Source: Candidatus Manganitrophus sp. (GTDB lineage: Bacteria > Nitrospirota > Nitrospiria > SBBL01 > Manganitrophaceae). From it: DNA of 64,000 nt. The stretch covers positions 3,864,001-3,928,000 of the forward strand of contig CP114561.1 of NCBI GenBank assembly GCA_028865235.1, written 5' to 3'. Below are positions 34,640-44,426 of this stretch, piece by piece. Each line of letters starts with the position of its first letter. Within the stretch, counting starts at the first letter, position 1. Under the pieces are notes generated by a model. That model worked only from the letters and a program-made list of their open reading frames with translations. It had not been told where the DNA came from and did not search any database. The position numbers and the translations under genes are program-made.

Positions 34640-35086
34640 TTACTCTTGAATCTCCGCCTCGACCAGTTTTGCAAGTAAGGTGAGCGATTCTTGCCAGCCG
34701 AGATAGCAGGCCTCCAGTGGAATGACGTCGGGGATCCCTTCTTGGATGATGTTCATTTCCGTTCCGACGGAAACCGGCTTCAATGAGATCGTCACCTTCA
34801 TTTCTCCCGGCAAATTCGGGTCGTCGAATTTGTCGGTATGGACAATCCGTTCATTTGGCACCAATTCAAGATACTCCCCGCCGAACGAGTGGCCGTGGCC
34901 GGTGGTGAAGTTCATGAATGACATCTTGTAGGTGCCGCCTACTTTGGCATCCAGATGATGAACCTTGCCGGTGAAGCCGTTCGGCGGAAGCCATTTGGCC
35001 ATTGCGTCGGCATCGAGGAACGCCCGATAGATTCTTTCCGGGGTGGAACGGAGGACCCGGTGAAGTCGGACAGTGTTTTTAGACAT
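34640..35086 (-). CDS. AHSA1/SRPBCC-family protein
   Basis: 148 aa. VRLHRVLRSTPERIYRAFLD, MAKWLPPNGFTGKVHHLD, GGTYKMSFMNFTTG and a long C-terminal helix (WQESLTLLAKLVEAE) match the AHSA1 (activator of Hsp90 ATPase homologue) branch of the START-like SRPBCC fold. Bacterial members are generally of unknown function and often lie near small VOC and DUF1801 genes, as here. Complete and of usual length. Confidence 0.85.
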   Translation of the reverse strand: MSKNTVRLHRVLRSTPERIYRAFLDADAMAKWLPPNGFTGKVHHLDAKVGGTYKMSFMNFTTGHGHSFGGEYLELVPNERIVHTDKFDDPNLPGEMKVTISLKPVSVGTEMNIIQEGIPDVIPLEACYLGWQESLTLLAKLVEAEIQE

Positions 35087-35131
35087 GATTTCATCTCCTA
35101 TTAAAATGGGGTGAGTGTTTTAAGCCGCCCT

Positions 35132-35428
35132 TCATCCTCCCGCGATGGCGCCGATGATGAGAAACGGCTCTTCTCCGGTCGCCACCTTCTCGGGGAGCGG
35201 AGCGTCAGGAGAGTCGAGCGAGAGATCTTCTCCGCAGGCGAAGAACCGAAGAAATGGCCGGCGCTTCTGCGTCACATGGTCCCGAATGGTTCCGGCCAGC
35301 ATCGGATAGCGCGCTTCAAGGGCATCCAGCACGGCCCGCTGCGTCACCGGGCCGTCGATCTGGAGTTGGACCTCCGCATCGACTCTCGCCAGGTTTCGCA
35401 GATGATAGGGGAGCCCGACGCGGATCAT
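35132..35428 (-). CDS. MoaD/ThiS-like ubiquitin-fold protein
   Basis: 98 aa from ATG 35428, which overlaps the stop of the upstream propeller gene (ATGA 35428-35425). [13 protein letters not shown] forms the first hairpin, and the C-terminus ends IIGAIAGG, the double glycine that is adenylated or thiocarboxylated in MoaD and ThiS sulfur carriers. The chain is longer than MoaD (about 80 aa) because of an insert around [15 protein letters not shown]. No molybdopterin or thiamine gene is nearby, so a partner E1-like enzyme must be elsewhere. Its tight coupling to a BNR-type propeller suggests a joint function, not a metabolic one. Confidence 0.75.
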   Translation of the reverse strand: MIRVGLPYHLRNLARVDAEVQLQIDGPVTQRAVLDALEARYPMLAGTIRDHVTQKRRPFLRFFACGEDLSLDSPDAPLPEKVATGEEPFLIIGAIAGG

Positions 35429-36616
35429 TTTAGTGTCTGCACTTCGACCGAATAGACGGCCGGCAGATCGTGCACGATGGCGTTCCAGTTCTCCCCGCCG
35501 TCGGGCGACGCGTAGACCTGTCCGCCGGTGGTGCCGAAGTACACCCCGCAGGAGTCGAGCGTGTCGACCGCCATCGCGTCGCGCAGGACGTTTACGTAGC
35601 AGTTGCTTTGCGGCAGTCCCTTCGTCAGCGCCTCCCATTCGTTGCCGCCGTTACGGCTGCGATAAACGCGGAGCTTCCCCTCCGGCGGATAGTGCTCCGA
35701 GTCGCTCTTGATCGGGACGACGTAGATCGTGTCCGGCTCGTGCGCGTGCACGTCGATCGGGAAGCCGAAGTCGGTCGGCAGGTTGCCGCTCACCTCCTGC
35801 CAGGACTCGCCGGCGTTGTCGCTGCGGAGGACGTCCCAGTGCTTCTGCATGAACAGGACGTCGGGGCGCGACGGATGCAGGGCGATGCGGTGGACGCAGT
35901 GGCCGACTTCGGCGTTCGGCTCCGGAATATATTGCGAGGTCAGCCCCTGGTTGATCGGCTTCCAGCGTCTTCCCGCCGTCGTCGGTGCGGAATGCCCCCG
36001 CGGCGGAGATCGCGACATAGATGCGATTCGGATTTGTCTGATCGAGCACGATCGTGTGCAAGCCCATCCCGCCCGCGCCGGGCTTCCATTGGGGCCCGGT
36101 GCCGTGGCCCCGCAGACCGGCCAGCTCGTGCCAGGTCTTGCCGCCGTCGGTCGTGCGGAAAAGCGCCGCATCTTCGACGCCGGCATAGGCACGGTTTCCG
36201 GATCGTTCAGGGATGGCTCGAGGTGCCAGACCCGCTTGAACTCCCACGGGTGCTGCGTGCCGTCGTACCACTGGTGGGTGGTGAGCGGCTTGCCGGTGTC
36301 GGGGGAGGTGTCATAAACGAACTTGTTGCTCTCCCCCTTGGGCATTCCTTCGGGGGTCGTGGTCGGCTCGCCCGGCGGGGTGCCGGGCTGGTCCCATGTC
36401 TTGCCGCCATCATCGGATCGCTGAATGATCTGTCCAAACCAGCCGCTGGTCTGGGAGGCGTAGATGCGGTTCGGATCGCGCGGGAGATCCTTTCAGGTGG
36501 TAGATTTCCCATCCCCCGAAGTGCGGTCCGCTAACCTCCCACTTCGCGCGCTTCCCATCCGAGGTGAGGATAAATGCCCCTTTCCGTGTGCCGACCAAAA
36601 CGCGTACACCGCTCAT
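35425..36616 (-). CDS. BNR/sialidase-like beta-propeller protein, frameshifted
   Basis: About 395 aa when rejoined; AAGGAGA precedes ATG 36616. It begins [20 protein letters not shown] without a signal peptide. Asp-box-like motifs recur: [38 protein letters not shown] and SPDGGENW, which mark sialidase/YCF48-type propeller blades. Indels near 36490, 36200 and 35955 split it into overlapping frames that join smoothly. No sialidase catalytic Arg triad or Tyr/Glu pair can be placed, so a binding rather than hydrolytic role is likely. It is translationally coupled to the MoaD-like gene. Confidence 0.75.
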
Positions 36617-36794
36617 ACTGGATTCTCCTTATTTTTGTTCAGATGAAGCCTTTTTTAATCCGGATCAGTGTAATTCATCATCTTTTTTTTGACAATCACC
36701 TTCCTGCATTGAGTAGTCGTCAAGGGGGGCCTGAAATCGACATCGGGTATGGCAAATTTTAATTAATTGTTTCAGTACCGGGATTGAAGCTCCC

Positions 36795-36897
36795 CGCAGC
36801 AAGCTGCGAGGAATCTTCGACCCGAAAGGATGGAAAGACTCTATTTTGTATTCGCGCGTCTAACCTTCGCAGCAAGCTGCGAGGAATGCGACGCGCG
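36795..36897. repeat. Two hairpin repeats, CGCAGC-AA-GCTGCG
   Basis: The 20-bp unit CGCAGCAAGCTGCGAGGAAT occurs at 36795-36814 and again at 36868-36887. The second copy is enclosed by an outer stem CGCGCGTC/GACGCGCG (36853-36860, 36890-36897). A variant hairpin, CCCCGC...GCGGGG followed by GGAAT, occurs at 41623-41646. The sequence around both reads GATTGAAGCTCCCCGC or similar, like the imperfect hairpins recognised by IS200/IS605 or RAYT-type transposases. Confidence 0.6.
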
Positions 36898-37020
36898 TGC
36901 GTGTTCAATAATGAAGGAGACGGCCCAATTCCTCGAAAAGAAAATGTTTTCGTGCCGATGTTTTCCGTGTAAATGAGGAGTAAGGTGGGTAGGGGTGCGA
37001 TCACCCGGGTTCGTCTCGCC

Positions 37021-37087
37021 ATAGCGGGAGGGTACACTCCTCCCTAGGGGAGAGTCAAGAATGATGTAGGGTGTTCCTGGAATGCGG
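37021..37087 (+). repeat. Copy 2 of the 65-70 bp dispersed repeat
   Basis: Begins ATAGCGGGAGGGTACAC, continues GAGAGTCAAGAATGATG and ends GTTCCTGGAATGCGG. It is closely similar to 41547-41612 and more distantly to 32345-32413. It lies in the 590-nt spacer between the propeller and PKD genes, which holds no recognisable gene. Confidence 0.7.
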
Positions 37088-37131
37088 CCTGGTGTTCATT
37101 TTTAGGAGGGTGAAACATTATAAAATGATAC

Positions 37132-37163
37132 CCGGATAGAGACCGAAATAGGTCTCTATCCGG
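37132..37163 (-). terminator. Perfect 13-bp hairpin downstream of the PKD gene
   Basis: CCGGATAGAGACC and GGTCTCTATCCGG are perfect complements with a 6-nt loop, located about 45 nt after the PKD gene stop. The following minus-strand sequence is AT-rich (GTATCATTTTAT) without a clean T-run, so it could be a terminator or an mRNA-stabilising hairpin. Confidence 0.55.
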
Positions 37164-37205
37164 AGGCCGTACACCCTTTCTGTCCCTGATGTACCGGACC
37201 GGCGG

Positions 37206-40200
37206 TTATCTGCGTGTGACGTTCACGTCCACTCGGTCCGAGGACGATACCCCGTCATTGTCGGTTACGGTCAGCTCGAAGGTCAGCTTCGTGGTTGTCG
37301 AGACGCGCGGAGCGACAAAACTTGGAGATAGGGTCGTGCTGCCAGAAAGCGTCACGGTGGGACCGGCCACCTGGCGCCAGCGGACTCTAACGATTTTTCC
37401 ATCAGGATCGGTCGACCCGCTGCCGTTGAGCTTTACCGTCGTTCGCTGCGTCACGGTCCGATCGGAACCGGCATTCGCGGTGGGAGGCTGGTTCTGGATA
37501 GAAACGTCGGCGCTGGCAGGCGAAGAACTCATCTCACCGTCGCTGACAACCAGTGTCACGCGGTATGATCCGATCGTCGTGTAGCTATGCGTGACGGTCG
37601 ACGTACTGCTAATCAGACTGGAACCATCTCCAAAGTCCCAATGGTAGGTTAGGGTATCGCCATTCGCATCGGAGGAGCCGGAGCCATCCCACGTCAGCAC
37701 CGACGACTTGAACCCGGTAGCGGGCCCGCTTACCCGAGCGATCGGAGCCGGATTATTTACGGTCACTTGTGCGCCCGCGGGAATCGAATTGGTAATGCCG
37801 TCGTTGACGGTAAGCGTGACCGTGTAGGTGCCGCTGGCAGCGTACGTGTGCATCGGGTTGGTGCCGCTGCCGGTGGTGCCGTCGCCGAAGTTCCAGGTAT
37901 AGGTTAGCGGATCGCCATCGGCATCAATCGAAGCGGTTCCGTCAAAGCGAATGGCGGCGTTTTTCACTCCGCTGTACGGGCCGCCGGCGTTTGCAATCGG
38001 TGTCTGATTAAGTATCGTCACCACCGTGGTTGTCGGAGCAGAATCGACCTTTCCATCGCTCACCAAGAGCGTCACCGTGTAGCTTCCGGCTTCCGCATAG
38101 GTATGGCTCACGGTAGGGCCAACGGCGGTGGTGCCATCACCAAAGTCCCAGCGATGGTTAACCGCCGCGTCGCCGTCCGGATCCGTTGAGCCGGTGCCCG
38201 AGAAAGAAATCGGTTTGCGCTTGAGTAGCTCCTGTGGAGAATAACCGATCTTAGCAATTGGCGGCCGGTTCTGAATCGTGACATCGACGCTGACGGGTAA
38301 TGAGCTCGTCTCACCGTCGTTTACCGTGAGCGTCACGCGGTATGATCCCTCGGTCGCATAGCTGTGCGTGGCAGTCGGCGTGCTAGTGGTTAGGGTGGAA
38401 CCATCGCCGAAGTCCCAACGGTAGCTCAGGAGATCGCCATTGGCGTCGGATGAGCCGGAGCCATCCCAGGTCAACACTGACGATCTGAACCCACTCGCAG
38501 GCCCGCTCACCTTTGCCACAGGGGGCGTATTGCTTATCGTCACTTGTGTCGTAGTTGGTATCGACCTGCCGGTGCCGTTGTAGACGGTGAGCGTGACCGT
38601 GTAGGTGCCGTTGCTGGTGTATGTATGCATTGGGGAGGCGCCGCTTCCGGTGTTACCATCGCCGAAGTCCCAGCCATAGGTTAACGGACGGTTAAGGGCG
38701 TCGGTCGAAGCGCTCCCGTCGAGGCGGATGGCGATGTTCTTCGCTCCATTATAAGGGCCACCGGCATTCGCCATCGGCATCGGATCTGTTACCGACACCA
38801 CTACGGTTGCCGGAACTGAATTGTCCGTGCCATCGCTCACGACGAGTGTGACCGTATAGTCCCAGGGACTCGCGTAGGTGTGGCTTACGACAGGACCGAC
38901 GGCGGTGGTACCATCACCGAAGTTCCAGCGATAGTTAACGATCTGGTCGCCGTCGAGGTCGGTTGAGCCAGTACCCGAGAAAGAGATCGGTTTGGTTTTG
39001 AATGGAGCTTCTGGCGAATAAGCGATGCTGGCGACCGGCAGCCGGTTTTGAATCGTAACGTCGGCGCTGACGAGCGATGAACGCTTTTCACCATCGTTGA
39101 CCGTAAATAGCACGCGGTATGACCCCGACTTTGCGTAGCTGTGTGTCGTGGTCGGTGTACTGCTCGTCAAATTCGAGCCGTCGCCGAAGTCCCAGTGGTA
39201 GGTCAAGGTATCGCCATCGGCGTCGGAGGAGCCGGAGCCATCCCAAGTCAATACGGAAGACTTGAGCCCGCTGGTAGGCCCGCTCAGCCGCGCGATCGGG
39301 GCAGTGTTGCTGACAGTCACTTGTGCGCGAGAGGGGATCGAATTGATGCTGCCGTCATTAACGATGAGCGTGACCGTGTAGGTGCCGCTTTTGGCATATG
39401 CATGCGTCGGGTTGGGGCCGCTGCCGGTGGTGCCGTCGCCAAAGTCCCAAATATAGGCCAGGGGATCGTTATCGTGATCGGTGGACGCGGTCCCGTCAAA
39501 TCGGATGCCGTTTCTCGTTCCGCTATATGGGCCGCCGGCGTTTGCGATTGGCTGGACATTGGCTACCCCCACTACCACGGTTGCCGGAGCAGAATCGGCC
39601 TTGCGGTCGTTCACTACGAGCGTCACGGTGTAGTTTCCTGCCTCCGCATAGGTATGCGTCACGATTGGATCGAGGGACGTAGTGCCGTCGCCGAAATCCC
39701 AATGATAGGTGCCATAGGCAAACAGGTCGTCACCGTCCGGATCTGTTGAGTCTGTAGCCCAGAAAGAGACCGGTTTGCGCTTTTCTATATACTGTTGTGG
39801 ATACTGTGGCCCATAACCGATGACAGCGATCGGTGGGCGGTTGCCCTGTAACCGGATCGCCCAGCCTTCACTCTTACCGGAGGGATTCGTGCCGCGACCG
39901 ACGATGGTATTCCCGTCGTTTGACAACGCCTCGGCCTGGAGATTTTGCCAGCCGCTGATGTCGACGTTGCTGGCGGCGAGCAGGTCGCGCAGCGAGCTCA
40001 CCCCGCCGGCCTCGGTCCAGACGAAAGGCTCGCTATGACCGTCGCTGTAGTAGCTTTGTCCAAGAACGACCGCGCCGTCATCCGATACGCCTATCGCGAA
40101 TGACATCTGCGCGCCGGGCAGGCCTCCCAGCGAGACGATTCCGCCTGTTTCGCTCCAGCGGAACGCTTCGGCTCCGAGGTTCCAGTCTCCGCTCAGCCCG

Positions 40201-41089
40201 ACGACGAATCGACCGTCGCGCGACATCGCCCGCGGGATTGTGACGACGGCACTGGGTAGGCCGCCGAGATCGGTCATGCCGATCTCCTCTGTCCACCGAA
40301 ACGCTGCATTGCGCGACGGGTCGTACGAAAAATTCACAGACCCTACGATTACTCGCCCGTCCCCCGAAACAAAATTCGCCTCGCTTCCCGTTCCTCCCGG
40401 AAGGAACCCGAGCCCGACCATGCCGGTTGCCTCGGTCCATCGGAATGCCTCCCGCTCTGCATTCGCACTCGTACTCGAACCAACGATAACGGTGCCGTCC
40501 CCCGACACCGCATTGGCGTTGCTGAAGGAGTTGCTCCCCCCGGCAGATAGCCGAGTCCAACAAAATAGTTATAGGAACTAAAACTACTAATATAGGTACG
40601 CGACCAACGCACTGCTCCCCAATTCGAATTAGGATAGCCGCTGTTGTACACGGCACCAACCATCATGCTGCCGTCAGCAGAAATCGCGTTGGCAGTGCTG
40701 TTCGAGTAGCCGGGTAAAACCATCGGAAAGATCGGGCCGGTGAGAGATGACCAGTAAAAGCTGCCGGTGGTGGACCATCCCAAGTTGCCGATGATCTCCT
40801 CTCCGGTCGCCGACATTGCCGTGACTCTGGTGGAACTCGAAACGATGCGGAGGTTCAGCGGGCCGATATCGTTACGCCACTGTACCACATAGCTTCCGCC
40901 ATACACGTCTGACGTGCCCGCGATCGTCCTGCCGTCGGCCGAGACCGCGTTCGCCGCGCTCCCTAAGGAGGTGGAATCGGGCACAGCGCCTAGCGGCGTG
41001 AAGTCAGCCGCATAAGCAGCGCTTCCTGCGAAAAGGGCGATGACAAAGAGACAATCACGAACGGAAGCAACGACGGAACGTATCGACAT
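37206..41089 (-). CDS. Large secreted HAF-repeat/PKD-domain protein, one frameshift
   Basis: About 1294 aa when rejoined. The signal peptide (DCLFVIALFAGSAAYAADF) is followed by about six HAF repeats (for example MVGLGFLPGGTGSEANFVSG; AFRWTEATG), which form a propeller-like unit (to about residue 410). Then come ten PKD-like domains with WDFGDGTT and HTYAEAGSYTVTL motifs. Domains 1-9 follow an A-B-C order three times: A contains KRKPISFSGTGSTD, B starts ANAGGPYSG, C starts ARLSGP. The tenth (TANAGSDRTVTQ) is divergent. A missing base in the C6 run at 40536-40541 breaks LGYLPGG from SNSFSNANAVSG. There is no C-terminal anchor. It is probably an extracellular adhesin or matrix protein. Confidence 0.85.
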
Positions 41090-41719
41090 TCGAGTCTCCC
41101 ATTATTTTAAGCTCAAAGCGAGCGGTTTTGTGAGTAAAGCAACTTCAACGATGGACAAAGACGACTGTTTCATTAAACTAAAAGCTGCGGCGCTATAACT
41201 GATATTGGCTCAAAAACATCTCTTATATGCTTAATTGGTATAAAACTTTACGGTATAAATCGTTTTTCAGCAACCCCCTCAAATGAGGGGAGGGCCACTG
41301 ATTGCCTGAGGTGGTGAAAAGTGCTTGATCGCTCTACGATTCAAAGGTGTTTGCATGGACAGAAGGGGAGGCGTAGACTCCCACGACTGAAAGGGATGTT
41401 CAGAGTGGTCCGTTTACGCACCGGTTACGTACCGGGTGATCGAGGAAATTGGAGGGATCCTAGGGGGCACCACACTTAAAGGGCTGTTGTTTTGGCTCTG
41501 ATTTCGATGTTGGGGGACTGGAAAAGGGGACAGATTTATTTCATTAATGGCGGGAGGGTACACTTCTCCCTATGGAGAGTCAATCATGAAGTAGCGTCTC
41601 CCTGGAATTCGGAATTGAAACTCCCCGCCGCGAGCAGCGGGGAATATGCCGTTATAAACCGGGTACGAAGCACCTCCATTCACATCGCGAAGCCATCTTC
41701 GACCCGAGAAGTGAGGTGG
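41090..41719. other. 630-nt spacer with repeats, no gene recognised
   Basis: Apart from the repeat at 41547-41650, it contains a small hairpin CCCCTCA-AA-TGAGGGG (about 41276-41291) and the phrase GGGGACAGATTTATTT (41527-41542), which resembles arms of REP-type palindromes. Open frames here are short and lack ribosome-binding sites. Confidence 0.5.
41547..41650 (+). repeat. Copy 3 of the dispersed repeat plus hairpin
   Basis: ATGGCGGGAGGGTACAC to CCTGGAATTCGG (41547-41612) is the best match to 37021-37087 (only scattered substitutions). It is followed directly by AATTGAAACTCCCCGCCGCG with the hairpin CCCCGC/GCGGGG and GGAAT, so the repeat and hairpin probably form one mobile unit here. Confidence 0.65.
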
Positions 41720-41860
41720 TCAATTTTTTGGAGATGGATCCGGGTTTGCTTTGGAGGCGATTTCTTTTTTCTTCAGCTTGTTCTGTCTTTTTTCTTCCTG
41801 TTTCTTTTTCTTCGCGATATCTCGCTGACGCTTTTCATGTTGATAATTCGGTTTTGCCAA
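41720..41860 (-). CDS. Small Lys-rich protein (46 aa)
   Basis: Read from TTG 41860 it begins MAKPNYQHEKRQRDIAKKKK and ends NPDPSPKN. AAAGGAC stands before the TTG. The start MAKPNY-EKRQ-AKKKK is, from memory, a recurrent small basic protein in Proteobacteria of unknown function, which supports the rare start codon over the longer in-frame ATG (41944). A hairpin AACGCT/AGCGTT lies in the leader about 30 nt upstream. High Lys/Glu content suggests a helical nucleic-acid- or ribosome-binding protein. Confidence 0.6.
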   Translation of the reverse strand: MAKPNYQHEKRQRDIAKKKKQEEKRQNKLKKKEIASKANPDPSPKN

Positions 41861-42019
41861 ATGGTTGTCCTTTTTGTTGAGGAAAGGAACGCTTCGGAGC
41901 GTTGCGCCTTTCGCGTTTAGGGGAAATCGGCGCGGCAGACTCAATTCGCCTTTGTTCGTTTACGCCGAAACAGATCGATTATCTTGTATTTCGCAAAAAG
42001 TGTCCATCCCTATTTTAAT

Positions 42020-42535
42020 TCATCTATGGAGCAAGAGGGGGGCAAGTCTGTCCTCCTTCCTCGGGGGGAACGGCTCCGACGTTGAACCGCCGCGCCGTGA
42101 TGTGACGGTCGCGCCGCTCCACCTCAGGATATCGTCGATCTGCTGATTCATGGTCGGCTTGAGGGCGCCACCTGCGAAGCCGGGCTCGGCGTCGAGGGAG
42201 AAGGGAACAACCCATAACGTGATGGGTTGATAGGATTTGAAATAATACTGAATGTTGAGTTCCGAAACGGATGGATCGTAGAACAAATGGGCATACGAGG
42301 CACTGTAACCGAGAGCAAAAATGCTGTGGATAGGCCAGGAATCGCGAAGGTGCAACGTGTTCTCGTCCACCCGCTCAACGGACCACTCCGGCTCGGCCTG
42401 TTGTGCGACTCTCTGAAGGGGGTTGTCGGGGACGCTTGCCCTGATATAACTTGCTCCTGAGCAACCAAAAGCGGCAAGCGTGAAGAACAGAAGAAAGAAC
42501 CAGAATGGCGCTGAAACTTGACGACGCAGAGACAT
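42020..42535 (-). CDS. Lipoprotein of unknown function
   Basis: 171 aa from ATG 42535 (AGGAGG 7 nt upstream; a second ATG lies two codons earlier). The signal peptide PFWFFLLFFTLAAFGC ends in a lipobox with Cys. The mature part has WSVERVDENTLHLRDSW, a tyrosine-rich stretch (YSASYAHLFYD) and YYFKSYQPITLWVVPFSLDAEPG. No family is recognised. It is probably outer- or inner-membrane attached and faces the periplasm. Confidence 0.65.
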   Translation of the reverse strand: MSLRRQVSAPFWFFLLFFTLAAFGCSGASYIRASVPDNPLQRVAQQAEPEWSVERVDENTLHLRDSWPIHSIFALGYSASYAHLFYDPSVSELNIQYYFKSYQPITLWVVPFSLDAEPGFAGGALKPTMNQQIDDILRWSGATVTSRRGGSTSEPFPPRKEDRLAPLLLHR

Positions 42536-42555
42536 GGGCATCCCTCCTTGACTGT

Positions 42556-42945
42556 CTATGTGGGTTTCTCGACGATCTTCCAGTACGAGTCCTTCCTGAT
42601 GACCTTCCCGTCCCGGAACTCCCAGTGGTCGCATCCGCGTACTCGAACTAAAACTCCGTCGGGTGTCGTGCCGGTGAGCAGCCACTCCGACACGCCCATA
42701 TTGCCGCTGACCCAATGCCGGTCATCGCTGTAGTGGACGTCCGGGAGCCCCTTGAAGCGTGTCGCTAACCCTTCTCGCACGGCCGCTTTACCGGTAAAGC
42801 GCCTTCCCCAGGGCTCCGGTCCCCGCGGCAGGTCTAACGAGCAATCGTCGGCAAAGAACGTCATGATGGCGTCCAGATCGTGGGCGTTAAATGCTTCGGT
42901 GATTGCCTTCAATGTTGCGACGGAGACCGATTGCCGTTTAGCCAT
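42556..42945 (-). CDS. SnoaL-like/ketosteroid isomerase family protein
   Basis: 129 aa from ATG 42945 (AGAGGAAC upstream). LKAITEAFNAHDLDAIMTFFADDC, GKAAVREGLATRF and VRGCDHWEFRDGKVIRKDSYWKI match the NTF2-like SnoaL fold. The ligand is unknown. It is the second SnoaL-like protein in the window; the two share the fold but little sequence. It lies 20 nt after the DHFR-like gene and probably shares its transcript. Confidence 0.85.
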   Translation of the reverse strand: MAKRQSVSVATLKAITEAFNAHDLDAIMTFFADDCSLDLPRGPEPWGRRFTGKAAVREGLATRFKGLPDVHYSDDRHWVSGNMGVSEWLLTGTTPDGVLVRVRGCDHWEFRDGKVIRKDSYWKIVEKPT

Positions 42946-42964
42946 CGCGGTTCCTCTTTTCAGC

Positions 42965-43609
42965 TCATGTTCTCTTGAGCACGACATGGGTCGCGTTTTC
43001 TGTTGCGATATGTTCAATGCATTGGTACCCCAGCTCCACCAGGTTCAATCCGGAAAAGAGGGGCTCGCCCGATCCGAGAAGGATGGGGGAGATGGCGATG
43101 TGCATTTCATCGATCCATCTTTCCTTCAAATATTGCCGGATCGTCGAAACGCCCCCTCCGACCCGAACGTCCAGGCCGTTGGCAGCCTTCTTGGCGGCGG
43201 CCAATGCGGCATCAATCCCGCCGGTCACGAAGTGAAAGGTGGTGCCCCCTTCCATCGAGATGGAGGGTCTCGGGTGGTGGGTCAGAACGAACACCGGCAC
43301 GTGATAGGGCGGGTTCTCTCCCCACCATCCTTTCCATTTTTCATCCGGCCAGGGTCCGCGCACCGGGCCGAACATGTTCCGGCCGAGAATCCATGCGCCG
43401 ATATTTTTGAAGCCGCGCGCCGCATAGTCATTGTCTGTTCCGGTGGCGCCGGCTTTATTTCCGAGCATCTTCTGAAAGGTGGCCGTCGGTAAGACCCATC
43501 CATGCAGCGCCTCTCCGCCGACCCCCAGCGGATTCTCAAGGCTCTGATGGGGCCCCGCCCCGAAGCCGTCGATCGAGATGGAGAAACTTTCCACCCGCAG
43601 TTTGCTCAT
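42965..43609 (-). CDS. RibD C-terminal/dihydrofolate reductase-like protein
   Basis: 214 aa, intact. LRVESFSISIDGFGAGPHQS, AWILGRNMFGPVRGPW, VFVLTHHPRP and ISPILLGSGEPLFSGLN match the RibD_C (YwjB/YyaP) group of the DHFR fold, which binds NADPH. It is not the housekeeping folate enzyme; members are frequent in accessory clusters and their substrates are unknown. It sits 18 nt after the methyltransferase gene. Confidence 0.88.
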   Translation of the reverse strand: MSKLRVESFSISIDGFGAGPHQSLENPLGVGGEALHGWVLPTATFQKMLGNKAGATGTDNDYAARGFKNIGAWILGRNMFGPVRGPWPDEKWKGWWGENPPYHVPVFVLTHHPRPSISMEGGTTFHFVTGGIDAALAAAKKAANGLDVRVGGGVSTIRQYLKERWIDEMHIAISPILLGSGEPLFSGLNLVELGYQCIEHIATENATHVVLKRT

Positions 43610-43626
43610 GATTCACTCCTTGGCCG

Positions 43627-44426
43627 TTAAGCCACCCCCTCTTTCCAGCCGATGACGCCAATGGTCGCATAATAAATCGCCGATGAATCGGGGTCGGCGG
43701 TGAAGGCTTCGTAGTCGTCGATATCGGCCGGGGCGGCTTTCCCCGTGGCGATATATTTTTCCTTCAATGGGATCGAGGACATCCTCATCATCTCGGCGAT
43801 TTCCGATCCGCCTCGGGAAATCGGGGCGTCATTCTCAACCACGACCTCCTTCGCTCCCAACTCCTGAAAAAGGACAGGAAGCTTCATTCCCAAAGCGGGA
43901 TCGATCCCTTTGGAAGAATACATCTCGTTAATGGCTTGGTGGATGTTTTTGAAGGCCCGTTTTCCCGCGTCGCTCCCTTCGATCGCGCGAAAGGAAGAAA
44001 AGTCCGGCTCCTCGATGACGAGGCTTCCCCCGGCTTCAGCGATCTCCAGAGGGTTTGCAGGACGGTTTGATATTCCGAGATATGGACCAGAACGTAGCGG
44101 GCGTGAATCAGATCGAATGAATCGGGTTTCAAAGGGACCGTCTGAATGTCGCCGCATAAGAGCTGTACATTCGGCGGCGGATTGCTGATGAAGCGCGTGT
44201 TGATATCGACGGCGGTCACGTGGCCGGAGGGGCCGATCTCGGAGGCGATCCAGGCCATGATCGAGCCGGCGCCGGCCCCGACTTCCAGGCAGCGCATTCC
44301 TCTTTTCAGGCCGGCGGAAAGGAGTCGGCGGCGCGTTTCCGGATCAAAGATCGCCTCGATCGATCTCAGGCGATTCAATTCGGCTTGAAATGAAGTGTTT
44401 TGAAAAACATACTCGGTCCGGCTCAT
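43627..44426 (-). CDS. Class I SAM-dependent methyltransferase, frameshifted
   Basis: About 266 aa when rejoined. LRSIEAIFDPETRRRL, motif I CLEVGAGAGSIMAW, HVTAVDINTRF and FDLIHARYVLVHI precede a missing base in the C5 run at 44027-44031. After repair it reads LKPGGSLVIEEPDFSS and continues with the C-terminal region EMMRMSSIPLKEKYIA. It resembles arsenite- or ubiquinone-type methyltransferases, but the substrate cannot be fixed. The start overlaps the stop of the DUF1801 gene (ATGA at 44426-44423). Confidence 0.8.

Noticed and set aside
35470-36534. 354-codon plus-strand frame opposite the propeller gene
   Set aside because: Arg/Val/Ala-rich low-complexity shadow; Asp-box motifs are on the minus strand.
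37206-39790. Possible tandem DNA repeat independent of coding
   Set aside because: The periodicity matches PKD domains in frame with synonymous variation, so it is protein-level repetition.
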